DNA from: Magnetospirillum sp. SS-4
GTDB lineage: Bacteria; Pseudomonadota; Alphaproteobacteria; Rhodospirillales; Magnetospirillaceae
Assembly: GCF_902729425.1 (NCBI RefSeq)
Contig: NZ_CACVCH010000081.1
Span: forward strand, 165,327 to 229,326
Reading direction: 5' to 3'
Length of the DNA: 64,000 nucleotides
Shown one piece after another: positions 26,168 through 35,233 of this stretch. Under the pieces are notes generated by a model. That model did no database searches and was not told the origin of the DNA. It saw only the letters and a list, made by a program, of their open reading frames with translations. The stretch's first letter is position 1. Each line of letters opens with the position of its first letter. Both the position numbers and the translations under genes were made by a program.

Positions 26168-26344
26168 TCACTCATCAAGTTTCTTGCCGTCCAGTTCGGT
26201 CATTGCATTTTCCCGTTCCTTCCTGTCGATCTCCTTGTCTGTGCGCTTGCGGCCGAACAGCAGGCGGTTGTTGTTGGCCTTGATCTCCTCGGCGGCCTTG
26301 GCCTTGGCCTTGCGGAAACGGTTGAGGTTGACGATCTCGGCCAT
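26168..26344 (-). CDS. DUF4169-family small basic protein
   Basis: 58 residues, opening with MAEIVNLNRFRKAKAKA and continuing as a highly charged Lys/Arg/Glu helix with FGRKRTDKEID, the pattern of the alphaproteobacterial DUF4169 family. A strong AGGAGG ribosome site lies 7 bases before the ATG (26342-26344). The function of the family is unknown. It stands alone between the PAS-GGDEF-EAL gene and tRNA-Asp. Confidence 0.85.
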   Translation of the reverse strand: MAEIVNLNRFRKAKAKAAEEIKANNNRLLFGRKRTDKEIDRKERENAMTELDGKKLDE

Positions 26345-26442
26345 GGCGGCCTCCTGCGGTTCACTCTTGTCGGAAGCTTAAACGAAATCGCGATTCAGCG
26401 CTTGCGTCGAGTCTGATCGGCTGCTATATCCACGGCCCTCGC

Positions 26443-26519
<77 letters not shown>

Positions 26520-26679
26520 TTTCCCTTTTCGCATCATGGTCGCGTTCCGTTTCGCCGCTGGCGACGGAACCGGGCTGTCTGCCTGTTTTCATGGCGGATT
26601 GCTTCGCGGAAATGCATAAACATTAAGCAGCCACATCTGCCTCGTTCATGGGCGGCAAGGCTTTGCCTGCTTTCGCGGC

Positions 26680-26695
26680 CGGCACGGATATTGCT
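26680..26695 (+). promoter_or_regulatory. Sigma-54 promoter for the ammonium transporter gene
   Basis: CGGCACG-GATA-TTGCT matches the -24/-12 consensus TGGCACGNNNNTTGCW at every defined position but the first, with the required 10 bases between GG and GC. Transcription would start about 40 bases before the amt ATG. RpoN/NtrC control of amt genes is well established, so the match is credible; no clear NtrC site was identified upstream. Confidence 0.75.
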
Positions 26696-26745
26696 GTGCG
26701 CCTGCCACTCCGATGCGGCGGCATCCTTTTGAATCGAGGATTAAG

Positions 26746-28023
26746 ATGGAGACGACCAAGACGGGCGCGGATGTGCTGTTCGTGCTGTTGGGAGCGGTGA
26801 TGGTCCTGGCCATGCATTCCGGTTTCGCCTTCCTTGAGGTGGGCACGGTCCGCAGGAAGAATCAGGTCAACGCCCTGGTGAAGATTCTGTCCGATTTCGC
26901 GGTTTCGACCGTGGCTTATTTCTTTGTCGGCTACGGCGTCGCCTACGGCACCGGTTTCCTGGTGGGGGCCGACGTGCTGGTGGGCAAGAGCGGCGATGCC
27001 TTCGCCCCCCTGGGCTACGACTTGGTGAAGTTCTTCTTCCTGGCCACGTTCGCGGCGGCGATTCCCGCCATCGTGTCGGGCGGCATCGCCGAACGGGCCA
27101 AGTTCAACACGCAATTGATGGCCACCGCCATTCTGGTCGGCCTGGTCTATCCCACCTTCGAAGGCATGGTGTGGGGCGGCCGCTTCGGCTTCCAGGACAT
27201 GATGAAGGCGACGTTCGGAGTAGCCTTCCACGATTTCGCCGGCTCGGTGGTGGTGCACGCGGTCGGCGGCTGGATCGGCCTTGCCGCCGTCGTCCTGCTG
27301 GGCGCCCGCCTGGGGCGCTATCGCAAGAACGGCAAGCTGGTGGCGATTCCGCCGTCCAACATCCCCTTCCTGGCACTGGGCGCCTGGGTGCTGTCGGTGG
27401 GGTGGTTCGGCTTCAACGTCATGAGCGCCCAGGCCATCGCCGACATTTCCGGCCTGGTGGCGCTGAACTCGCTGATGGCCATGGTCGGCGGCATCATCGC
27501 CAGTCTGGTGGTGGGGCGCAACGATCCCGGTTTCGTCCACAACGGCGCCCTGGCGGGATTGGTGGCGGTGTGCGCCGGATCGGACGTCATGCATCCCATC
27601 GGCGCGCTGGCTACCGGCGGCATCGCCGGGGCCATGTTCGTATGGCTGTTCAATCTGTGCCAGACCAAGTGGCGGATAGACGACGTCCTGGGGGTATGGG
27701 CGCTGCACGGCATGTGCGGCGTGCTGGGCGGCATCGCCTGCGGCGTGTTCGGCCAGCAGGCGCTGGGCGGCCTGGGCGGCGTCAGCCTGGGGGCGCAGAT
27801 CGTGGGAACCCTTGCCGGCGCGGCCTTTGGCCTGGCCGGCGGCGTGGCGGTGTACGGCGGTCTCAAGGCCTGGCTGGGCATTCGCCTGGACGAGGAGGAG
27901 GAATTCGCCGGGGCCGACCTGTCGATCCATCAGATCGGCGCTTATCCCGAGGACGCCACCACCGTGCACGACGACGGTCTCGCCATGTCGGTGCATTCGT
28001 CCAACGCCGCCAGACGGGCCTGA
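26746..28023 (+). CDS. amtB: Ammonium transporter (Amt/Rh family)
   Basis: 425 residues, multi-pass inner-membrane protein with about 11 hydrophobic segments. Conserved pore elements include the gate region MHSGFAFLEVG, FHDFAGSVVVHAVGG (first pore His), and ALHGMCGVLGG (second pore His). The cytoplasmic tail is acidic (LDEEEEFAGADLSIHQIG). It conducts NH4+/NH3 and is normally regulated by a PII protein; no glnK is adjacent. ATG 26746 with GAGGA upstream was chosen over 26713, and the sigma-54 promoter is correctly placed for it. Confidence 0.93.
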   Translation: METTKTGADVLFVLLGAVMVLAMHSGFAFLEVGTVRRKNQVNALVKILSDFAVSTVAYFFVGYGVAYGTGFLVGADVLVGKSGDAFAPLGYDLVKFFFLATFAAAIPAIVSGGIAERAKFNTQLMATAILVGLVYPTFEGMVWGGRFGFQDMMKATFGVAFHDFAGSVVVHAVGGWIGLAAVVLLGARLGRYRKNGKLVAIPPSNIPFLALGAWVLSVGWFGFNVMSAQAIADISGLVALNSLMAMVGGIIASLVVGRNDPGFVHNGALAGLVAVCAGSDVMHPIGALATGGIAGAMFVWLFNLCQTKWRIDDVLGVWALHGMCGVLGGIACGVFGQQALGGLGGVSLGAQIVGTLAGAAFGLAGGVAVYGGLKAWLGIRLDEEEEFAGADLSIHQIGAYPEDATTVHDDGLAMSVHSSNAARRA

Positions 28024-28087
28024 CCGGAACGCCGGGGCGAAGCCGTCGCCGGGCGGCGGCAACTCCTCGGCGTCGCTTCGTCCGATA

Positions 28088-31000
28088 TTATACGCCCAGA
28101 TGGAAGCTGGTGTTGTCCAGCGACGAGGTATCCACCGAAACCTGGGCGATCTGGGTGGAGTTGGCGGTGGTGGCGGCGGCCATGTCGGTGGTGTACCAGA
28201 TATTGGCGCCGCCGCCGCCGTTGTCGATCACCACCACGCCGGCATTGTGGACGCCGGCGCTGAAATCCTGGGCGGTGGCCGACATGGCGTTGGCGGAATT
28301 GGTCTCCTCGGCGTAATTGCCGATGGCCAGGGTGCCGGAACTGCCCAGCGCCACGTCGGCGTGCGACAGTTCCATGATCTCGCCCGCCGAGAAATCGGTG
28401 ATCACCGCCACGCCGGTGGAGGACAGGGCGAAGACGTCGCTGCCAAGACCGCCGCTCAGGGTGTTGGTGCCGGCGCCGCCGGCGATGGTGTCGTTGCCGC
28501 TGCCGCCGGTGACGGTGTCGTCGCCGTCGCCGCCGATGATGGTGTTGCCGTCGTCGTTTCCGATGAAGGTGATGTCGAGGCCGGTATAACTGGCGTTCTC
28601 GGCGACATCGGCGGTCGCCTGCAACACTACGTGCTCGATGTCGACGGTGGTGACGCCGCTGATGTCCAGGGTGCCGCCTTGGGTCAGCTTGTAGAAGACG
28701 ACGGTGTCGGCATCGCCGGCCGAGGCGTCGCCGTCCAGGACCGTGCTGACGCCGGGGGTGCTGACGTCGTCGAAGCTGACGGTGGCGTTGCCTGCGCCGG
28801 TGGAAATGCTTTCGATCGAGGACAGGGCGACGCCGGTCAGGTCAAGGACGGTCTCGCCGCCGGCCAGTTCCAGGATGTCTGTGCCGGCGCCGCCGACGAT
28901 GGATTGCAATTGCTGCGGGTCGGCCGTCCCCCCCAGGATCACGGTATTGCCGGCGGCGTCCAGGGAGAGGACCTCGATGCCGGTGATGGTTCCGGCCGCC
29001 AGATCGATGGTGCCGCCGCCGCTGATCTGGACGATGTCCACGTCGCCGGAATCGTCGCCGCTGTCAGCGATGACGTCGCCGCCGCCGAAGGTGGCCGAAC
29101 TCACCACGTAGACATTGCTGCCGTCGCCGCCGTCCAGGACGTCGGCGCCGACGGTGGCGGACAGGGTGTCGTCGAGGACGCTGACCTGAACGGTCTGGGT
29201 CAGGGTCGCGCTGGTATTGAGACCGTCGCTGACGGTCAGGCTGATGATCCGGTCGGCGGAACTCATGGCTGCGTTGGAATTGGAATAGGTGACCGACGAG
29301 ATGGCGGTCTGGTAGTTGGCCAGGGTGGCTATGCCGCTCAGGGTGAGGACGCCGCCGCTCAGCGAGCCGGTGATGCCGTTCTGGTCGGTAAAGGTCAGGG
29401 TGTCGCCGGCCGAATAATTGGTGATGGTGAGGGTGGCGCCGCTCAGGTTGGCGCTGTCGGCGTCGGTCAGGCTGAGATTGGCGAACAGGGAGGCGGCTGC
29501 TCCGCCTTCGGCATAGGTGGGCGGACTGAGCATCGTGTTGGCGTAAAAGGTGGTCGCTTGCCCGTGTGAGGCCAGGGCGACGATGTCGACATCGCCGTCG
29601 CCGTCGAAATCGGCGGCGATCATGTCGGCGTTCCAATCGGAATCGAGGGTGATGGTCGAGCGGGTGAAGCCGCCGGCGCCGTCGTTGATCCAGATCTCGT
29701 CGCCTCCCTCGGTGGCGACGATCACGTCCATGTTGCCGTCATTGTTGACGTCGGCCGCCGCCGAACCTGGACGGATGATTTCGGCCGAGGCGGTGTTGTC
29801 GGTGCCGTAGCCGGTGCCGGTCCGTGTGAACGCCCCGTTGCCGTCGTTCAGATACAGCATGTTTTCGGTGCCGCGATTGGCGAAGAAGATGTCGATGTTG
29901 CCGTCGCCGTCGAAGTCCTGAAGCTCGATGCCCAGGGTCGCCGCCAGGTTGGCGGGCTGGGCGAAGCCGGTGACGGTCAGGGTCTGGCCAAGGGTGAAGG
30001 TGCCGGTATTGGTGCCGCTGGCGTCTCCGCCGTTGATCCAGACCTGTCCGGCGGCGCCCCAATTGCCGACCACGAAGTCGTTGTCGCCGTCGCCGTCCAG
30101 GTCGGCGAAGGCCACCGACTTGGCGCCGGCCGATCCCAGAATCTGGCCGCTGGCGGTGTAGCCGCCGCCGGAGGTCCCGAAATGGATGGTGTCGCCGAGA
30201 CCGCTGTTTCGCAGCAGGACCAGATCCGGATAACTGTCGTTGTTCAGGTGCGCCACCCCGGCGAAGGGGGTTGCCGACAGGCTGATGGTGGTTCCCGAGG
30301 CGGTGAAGCTGCCCTGCCCGTCATTGACGAGGAAGCTGGTAAGGCCGTTGAAGGGGTCGAGGGCGATGATGTCGACGAAGCCGTCATTGTCGATGTCGCC
30401 GACGGTGTAATGGCCGCCACTGCCGAGGGTTCCCGCGAGGATGGAGAAGTCGAAGCTGGAGGAGCCGAAGGCGCTTCCCTGGTTCAGCCCCAGAACCAGG
30501 CCGTCCGAGTTGTTGTTGTACAAGATGTCGAGAAGGCCATCGCCATTGACATCGGCGACGAAGCCGTGGGTGTCCACCGACCCGCCCGTGTTCTGATAGG
30601 TTCCGGACGATGTGAACCCCAGCGTCCCGGTCATGGCCGCCTGCGGCCCCACGCTCGATACCGTGATGTCGCCGTCGCCGAAGCGCAAGGTCTCGATGCC
30701 GCTCAGCGTATCGGTGCCGTCGCTGCCGCTGAGCGCGGTCACGGTCAGGGTTCCGCTGCTGGAGGTGATGGCGTAGTTGGCGATACTGCCCGAGAATATG
30801 GCGATATCGGCGCCGCCGCCGCCGGTGACGACGTCGTTGCCGCCGCCGCCGGTGATGGTGTCCGCGCCGTCGTCTCCGGCGATGGTGTCGTTGCCGGAAC
30901 CTCCGACCAGGGTGTCGCCGCCGGTGGTGCCGCTGATGACGAATTGCAGATCCGTCGCGGCAATATCATTGGCGCTGCCGATGACGTAGTCGCTGCTGCT

Positions 31001-33802
31001 GATGGCGGTCGAACTGCCCTGGACGTAGATGTAAAGCGCGTCGTCGAAGGTGGAATAGAAGCCGTTGCCGACCACGCCGCCCAGCATGAGCGTTCCCTGC
31101 CCGGTGTTGTAGTTTGCCACCGAGGTGAAGGTGGACACGTCCACATGGTTGCCGGTCAGACTGATCCTGATCTGGTCGGTGCCGGTGGTGAAGTCGGTGA
31201 GGGTGTCGCGCGTTCCGTCGGTGGATTGGTCCGCCGCGGTATAGACGAACAGATCGGCGCCGCTGCCTCCGGCCAGGGTATCGGCGCCCAAGCCGCCGGT
31301 GATGGTGTCGTTGCCCTGATCGCCCCACAGGTACTCGCCGGCGCTGCCGCCGTTGATGACGTCGTTGCCCTGGCTGCCCTGGATGGTGACGTTGGCGGAA
31401 CTGGTGATGTTGAAGGTGAAGCCGTCGTTCTGGTCGTCGAACTTGAACCACTGGCTGGCGGTGCTGGCGTTGGTGATGTTGATGATCTCGATGTTGACGA
31501 TCTGGCCATTGTTGCCCAAGCCGTCCTCGAAATTGATGGCGTCGACCGACAGCACGTCCGCGGTTCCGTCGCCGCCATCCATCAGGGCGTCATTGCTGGC
31601 GCCGTGGATGGTGTCGTTGCCCAAGCCGCCGACGAAGGAATCGGCGCCCGAGCCGCCGGTGAAGGTGTCGTCGCCGCTGCCACCGATATAGCTGCTGTTG
31701 CCGGAGCCGCCGGTGACGATCAGATTCCCGGTGGCGGCGGCACCGTTGATGGTGACCGCGCCGGTGGTCGCGGTGGCGTCGATGGTGGTCAGGCCCAGGG
31801 CGTTGGTGACGGTGCCCAATGTCACCCCTTGAGCCCCGGCGGCGACGTCGAACACCAGTGAGCTGGCGCCGGAAAAACTGCTGAAGTCGCTGTCGATCAG
31901 CGCGGCGGCGGTGATCGAATGCAGCACGGTGCCGCTTTGCGTCAGCAATCCCGAGGGAGCGTTGACCGCCATGGAGGCGCTGCCGCCAACGGTGCCGCCA
32001 TTGCCGTCGCTGATGGTGTAGCTGAAGGTGTTGGTGCCGGAGAAGCCGGCATCGGGCGTGAAGATGACGTCGCCGCCGCTGATGGCGACGGTGCCGTGAT
32101 CGGCGGAAATGGCGCTGACGGTCAGCGTATCGCCGTCCACGTCGGCTGCGTTGGCCACCAGGTCGGCGATGGCGATGGTCTCCGCCATATCCTGTGTTCC
32201 GGCGGTCAGCGTCACCGCGCCGCTGTTGGTCGGCGCGTCGTTGACGGCGGCCAGGGTCAGGGTGGCGCTGCCGGGAATGGTGCCGCCATTGCCGTCGCTG
32301 ATGGTGTAGGTGAAGGTTACCGCCCCGTTGTAATTGGCATCGGGCGTGAAGATGACGTCGCCGCCGCTGATGGCGACGGTGCCGTTATCGGCGGAAATGG
32401 CGCTGACGGTCAGCGTATCGCCGTCCACGTCGGCTGCGTTGGCCACCAGGTCGGCGATGGCGATGATTTTCTGCGTGTCCTCGGCGCCGCTGCTCAGCGC
32501 CACCGCGCCGCTGTTGGCCGGCGCGTCGTTGACGGCGGTGATGGTCAGGTCGGCGTCGCCCTGGACCGAAGCGCCCCTGCCGTCGCTGATGGTATAGCCG
32601 ATATCCACCAGCCCGTTGAAATCGGCGGCGGGCGTGAAGGTGAAGGTGCCGTCGCCGTTATCCACCAGCGTTCCTTGACTGGCGGTGACGCCGCCGATGG
32701 TCAGCGGATTGCCGTCCGGGTCGGAGGCGTGGGTCAGCAATTCCGCCCGGGTGATGGTCCGGGAGGTGTCCTCGGTACCGGCGGCCAGGGTTACCGTGCT
32801 GGTGACGGGCGCCCGATTGGGGGGGGGGGGAGGGGCTGCCGCCGGTGGCGCGGCATTGACCGGCGGCGGCGGGGCGGCCGGCTCCGGCGGTGGTGGCGGC
32901 GGTTCGGGAAGGGCGACCTTGGCCGGTTCGGGTGGTGGCGGCAGCGGCGGCGGCTCGGGCGCGGCGGTCTGCTGCGGCGCGTCGGGAGCGGCGGTTCCGG
33001 CCGGCTGCGCGGCGGCCTGCTGGGTGGCGCCGCCGGTCGGGGCCTGTCCGGTTCCTCCGCCCGGGGCGGCCGGGGCGGCGGGGGCGGCCGGCAGGACCGG
33101 CGGCGTGGCCGGCGGCGGGACGGCGGCGGGAATCGCGGTGGCGACCGCGGCGGCGGCATTGGTGCTGACCGACCAGGTGCCGCCCGAGGTGGCGTCGACG
33201 ATGCCGGCTCCGGCGGCATTGATGGTGAAGCTTTCGCCGCCGCCGCCCAGCTTGCCGACCGTGATCTCGCCGACGAAGTTGGAGCCGGGATCGGGCAGCA
33301 GTGCCACCGAGGTGGCGCCGTCAGCGCCGACATTGCCGGCGACGGTGGTGCCGCGGATGCCGAGGCTCATCACCGGGGTGGCGATGCGGGCCGCGTCGGG
33401 CTGGGTCTTGGCGATGTCGCCCGACACGAAGGAGAAGCCGCCCTGGGCCACCAGGAAGGTTTCGGCTCCGGTCTTGGTGACGGGGTCGTAGGTGAATTCG
33501 TCGAGCCCCACCAATCCCTTGTCCTTCAGCGCGAAGGTGGAGCGATCGGCGAACACCAGGGATATCTGGGCACCCTGGGCGGTTTCGATCGAATCGCCCT
33601 GGGTCACCGCCATCTCGGCCTTGGCGGGTATCTTCTTGCCGTCGTGGATCACCCAGGCCTCACCCTGGACCTGCACCACCTTGCCGATCACCTTGGCGGA
33701 GACGGCGGGCTTGGCCGGATCGGCCGGAGGCGGCGTGTCGGCATCGGCGACCGGGGTCGCGAGGGGCTTTGGGGCGGGGATGTGCGACGAACCGACATGC
33801 AT
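28088..33802 (-). CDS. Giant FecR / cadherin-like / FG-GAP / RTX type I-secreted surface protein
   Basis: 1904 residues. Order: a FecR-like domain (about 40-160) containing VQGEAWVIHDG and SLGIRGTTV; a Pro/Ala-rich linker (about 210-345) with a PAAV at 225-228; three Ig/cadherin-like repeats (about 345-640) with TYTISDGNGG; RTX nonapeptide blocks (GGSGDDTFTGG-type); an FG-GAP/VCBS-like stretch of D-x-D-G-D repeats (about 1060-1420); a further cadherin-like unit; and a C-terminal RTX block (GGDGDDTVTGGSGNDTIAGG) before the final beta region expected to hold the secretion signal. There is no N-terminal signal peptide, as usual for type I substrates. It is the last gene of the tolC-ABC-HlyD operon, 15 bases after the adaptor stop. 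Probable role: adhesin or biofilm matrix protein. A C12 tract (32819-32830) lies in the linker. Confidence 0.9.
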   Translation of the reverse strand: MHVGSSHIPAPKPLATPVADADTPPPADPAKPAVSAKVIGKVVQVQGEAWVIHDGKKIPAKAEMAVTQGDSIETAQGAQISLVFADRSTFALKDKGLVGLDEFTYDPVTKTGAETFLVAQGGFSFVSGDIAKTQPDAARIATPVMSLGIRGTTVAGNVGADGATSVALLPDPGSNFVGEITVGKLGGGGESFTINAAGAGIVDATSGGTWSVSTNAAAAVATAIPAAVPPPATPPVLPAAPAAPAAPGGGTGQAPTGGATQQAAAQPAGTAAPDAPQQTAAPEPPPLPPPPEPAKVALPEPPPPPPEPAAPPPPVNAAPPAAAPPPPPNRAPVTSTVTLAAGTEDTSRTITRAELLTHASDPDGNPLTIGGVTASQGTLVDNGDGTFTFTPAADFNGLVDIGYTISDGRGASVQGDADLTITAVNDAPANSGAVALSSGAEDTQKIIAIADLVANAADVDGDTLTVSAISADNGTVAISGGDVIFTPDANYNGAVTFTYTISDGNGGTIPGSATLTLAAVNDAPTNSGAVTLTAGTQDMAETIAIADLVANAADVDGDTLTVSAISADHGTVAISGGDVIFTPDAGFSGTNTFSYTISDGNGGTVGGSASMAVNAPSGLLTQSGTVLHSITAAALIDSDFSSFSGASSLVFDVAAGAQGVTLGTVTNALGLTTIDATATTGAVTINGAAATGNLIVTGGSGNSSYIGGSGDDTFTGGSGADSFVGGLGNDTIHGASNDALMDGGDGTADVLSVDAINFEDGLGNNGQIVNIEIINITNASTASQWFKFDDQNDGFTFNITSSANVTIQGSQGNDVINGGSAGEYLWGDQGNDTITGGLGADTLAGGSGADLFVYTAADQSTDGTRDTLTDFTTGTDQIRISLTGNHVDVSTFTSVANYNTGQGTLMLGGVVGNGFYSTFDDALYIYVQGSSTAISSSDYVIGSANDIAATDLQFVISGTTGGDTLVGGSGNDTIAGDDGADTITGGGGNDVVTGGGGADIAIFSGSIANYAITSSSGTLTVTALSGSDGTDTLSGIETLRFGDGDITVSSVGPQAAMTGTLGFTSSGTYQNTGGSVDTHGFVADVNGDGLLDILYNNNSDGLVLGLNQGSAFGSSSFDFSILAGTLGSGGHYTVGDIDNDGFVDIIALDPFNGLTSFLVNDGQGSFTASGTTISLSATPFAGVAHLNNDSYPDLVLLRNSGLGDTIHFGTSGGGYTASGQILGSAGAKSVAFADLDGDGDNDFVVGNWGAAGQVWINGGDASGTNTGTFTLGQTLTVTGFAQPANLAATLGIELQDFDGDGNIDIFFANRGTENMLYLNDGNGAFTRTGTGYGTDNTASAEIIRPGSAAADVNNDGNMDVIVATEGGDEIWINDGAGGFTRSTITLDSDWNADMIAADFDGDGDVDIVALASHGQATTFYANTMLSPPTYAEGGAAASLFANLSLTDADSANLSGATLTITNYSAGDTLTFTDQNGITGSLSGGVLTLSGIATLANYQTAISSVTYSNSNAAMSSADRIISLTVSDGLNTSATLTQTVQVSVLDDTLSATVGADVLDGGDGSNVYVVSSATFGGGDVIADSGDDSGDVDIVQISGGGTIDLAAGTITGIEVLSLDAAGNTVILGGTADPQQLQSIVGGAGTDILELAGGETVLDLTGVALSSIESISTGAGNATVSFDDVSTPGVSTVLDGDASAGDADTVVFYKLTQGGTLDISGVTTVDIEHVVLQATADVAENASYTGLDITFIGNDDGNTIIGGDGDDTVTGGSGNDTIAGGAGTNTLSGGLGSDVFALSSTGVAVITDFSAGEIMELSHADVALGSSGTLAIGNYAEETNSANAMSATAQDFSAGVHNAGVVVIDNGGGGANIWYTTDMAAATTANSTQIAQVSVDTSSLDNTSFHLGV
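31983..32558. repeat. 288-base tandem repeat encoding Ig/cadherin-like modules
   Basis: Two adjacent copies with a 288-base (96-residue) period; the block beginning near 32051 recurs near 32339 with more than 100 consecutive bases almost unchanged. A third, diverged module follows at about 32560-32800. High nucleotide identity would permit copy-number change by recombination. Confidence 0.8.
32819..32830 (-). repeat. C12 homopolymer inside the giant surface-protein gene
   Basis: Twelve consecutive G on the plus strand read as CCC CCC CCC CCC (Pro325-Pro328) in the coding strand. A one-base change would shift the frame and remove some 1580 residues including the RTX repeats and secretion signal. 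This is a classic layout for slipped-strand on/off switching. Confidence 0.85.
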
Positions 33803-33817
33803 GGCTTCTACCTGCGG

Positions 33818-35233
33818 TCAGGGCGCAGCCTTCTCCTTCTGGGGAAGGGATTTGCTACCCGGCCACTCCACCTTGAACGAATTCAATGAAAAAATCATTT
33901 CATTGCGCAGCAGCGGATCAAAAACCATCCGGAGGATGGATTTGCGGCCTATGACGATGGATGCGGTCCCGGCCATGCCCGAGCGCACGGGATAGCTTAT
34001 CCCCTTGGCGTCGGTGAGCGCTCCCTGCTCGGAATGGACCAGGACCTTGTAATAGGAGACCGAGGCCGTTCCCTTGACCTCCTCGATGGCGTCTGCGCCC
34101 ACCATCATCACTCGGCCGGTCAGGTGGCCGAAGCGGAACTGGTCGTAGGCCGACAGCCGGATGGAGGTCGGCAGCCCCTCGCGGACATGGCCGATATCCT
34201 GGGGCGGCACCTTGACCTCCACCACCAGGGCGTCGTCCAGCGGCACGATGTCCATCAAGGTGTCGCCGGGGCGCGCCACCTGGCCGACATTGGTGATGGC
34301 GGCCATCTTGACCACGCCGCGCACCGGGGACCGCACCTCGGACCGGGATTCGCGGTCGGAGGCCACCTCCATGGTGGCCTTCAGCGCCGAGATCTCGGCC
34401 TCGACCTTGCCGATGTCGTCCAGCACCCCGGCCCGCCAGCCTTGCTCGAACTCGGCCAGCTTGGCCTCGGCCTCGCGCATCTGGGCCTTGAGGCGGGCGA
34501 TGGTGTCGCGCGACGTCGACACCTCGGTTTCGAGCAACAATTGCTCGCGTTCCAGCTTGATGATTTCCTGGTCGCCGACCACGCCGGCCTCGTACGCCTT
34601 CTTCTTGATGCGCATTTCCTCGACGCCCTTGGCCAGGGCGCGGCCCAGTCCCGCCGATTTGGTCTCGATCTCGGTCACCTCGCGCTGCCGGCGTTCGATC
34701 TCGCGCTGGATGACGGTGACCTGCTGGGCGCGATGGCCGAGGCGTTCGGCGTGGATCAGGCTTTCCCGCCGCCTGGTCTCGGAATCGATGACCACGTCCT
34801 TGGGCCAGGCGATGTCCTTGACGCCGGCCAGATCGGCCTTGAGCCGGGCGGCGCGGGCCTGGAAGGCGGCCCAGCGGGCGCGCTTGTCGGCCAGATCGCC
34901 GGCGCTTTGGGAATTGACCAGACGCACCAGCACGTCGCCGATGCCGACGAAGCTGCCTTCGTGAACCAGCACCTCCTGAATGGTGCCGCCCTCGAAATGC
35001 TGGACGTGGCGAATCTGTCCCGACGGTTCGATGCGGGCCGGCGCGGTCACCACCTCGTCAAGCTCCAGGAGCCAGGCGGCACCGAACATGCCGACGAACG
35101 CCAGGGCCGACCACAGCAGCAGCCACGACGCCGAGGGTGGAGTCAGCCTGGGGGCGATGCCGTGCAGCGGTGAACGAAAACCGTCCAGGCTGGCGGCGGG
35201 GGGCGGGGCCTTGCCGTCGCGCCGGGCCATCAC
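33818..35233 (-). CDS. HlyD-family membrane fusion protein of a type I secretion system
   Basis: 471 residues. A short cytoplasmic N-terminus, one transmembrane helix (about 37-57), then a lipoyl-like/barrel-sandwich half (GGTIQEVLVHEGSFVGIGD), a long coiled-coil hairpin (about 130-300), the second lipoyl half (VRSPVRGVVKM) and a C-terminal beta domain ending with YPVRSGMAGTASIVIG. It bridges the ABC exporter and TolC in the periplasm. Its ATG overlaps the ABC stop by 4 bases (ATGA), so it is translationally coupled. Confidence 0.93.
   Translation of the reverse strand: MMARRDGKAPPPAASLDGFRSPLHGIAPRLTPPSASWLLLWSALAFVGMFGAAWLLELDEVVTAPARIEPSGQIRHVQHFEGGTIQEVLVHEGSFVGIGDVLVRLVNSQSAGDLADKRARWAAFQARAARLKADLAGVKDIAWPKDVVIDSETRRRESLIHAERLGHRAQQVTVIQREIERRQREVTEIETKSAGLGRALAKGVEEMRIKKKAYEAGVVGDQEIIKLEREQLLLETEVSTSRDTIARLKAQMREAEAKLAEFEQGWRAGVLDDIGKVEAEISALKATMEVASDRESRSEVRSPVRGVVKMAAITNVGQVARPGDTLMDIVPLDDALVVEVKVPPQDIGHVREGLPTSIRLSAYDQFRFGHLTGRVMMVGADAIEEVKGTASVSYYKVLVHSEQGALTDAKGISYPVRSGMAGTASIVIGRKSILRMVFDPLLRNEMIFSLNSFKVEWPGSKSLPQKEKAAP

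Noticed and set aside
27812-33889. Three long plus-strand reading frames (559-656 residues) opposite the giant adhesin gene
   Set aside because: They are Gly/Ala/Val/Asp-rich antisense shadows of repetitive GC-rich DNA; the minus strand has coherent domains throughout.
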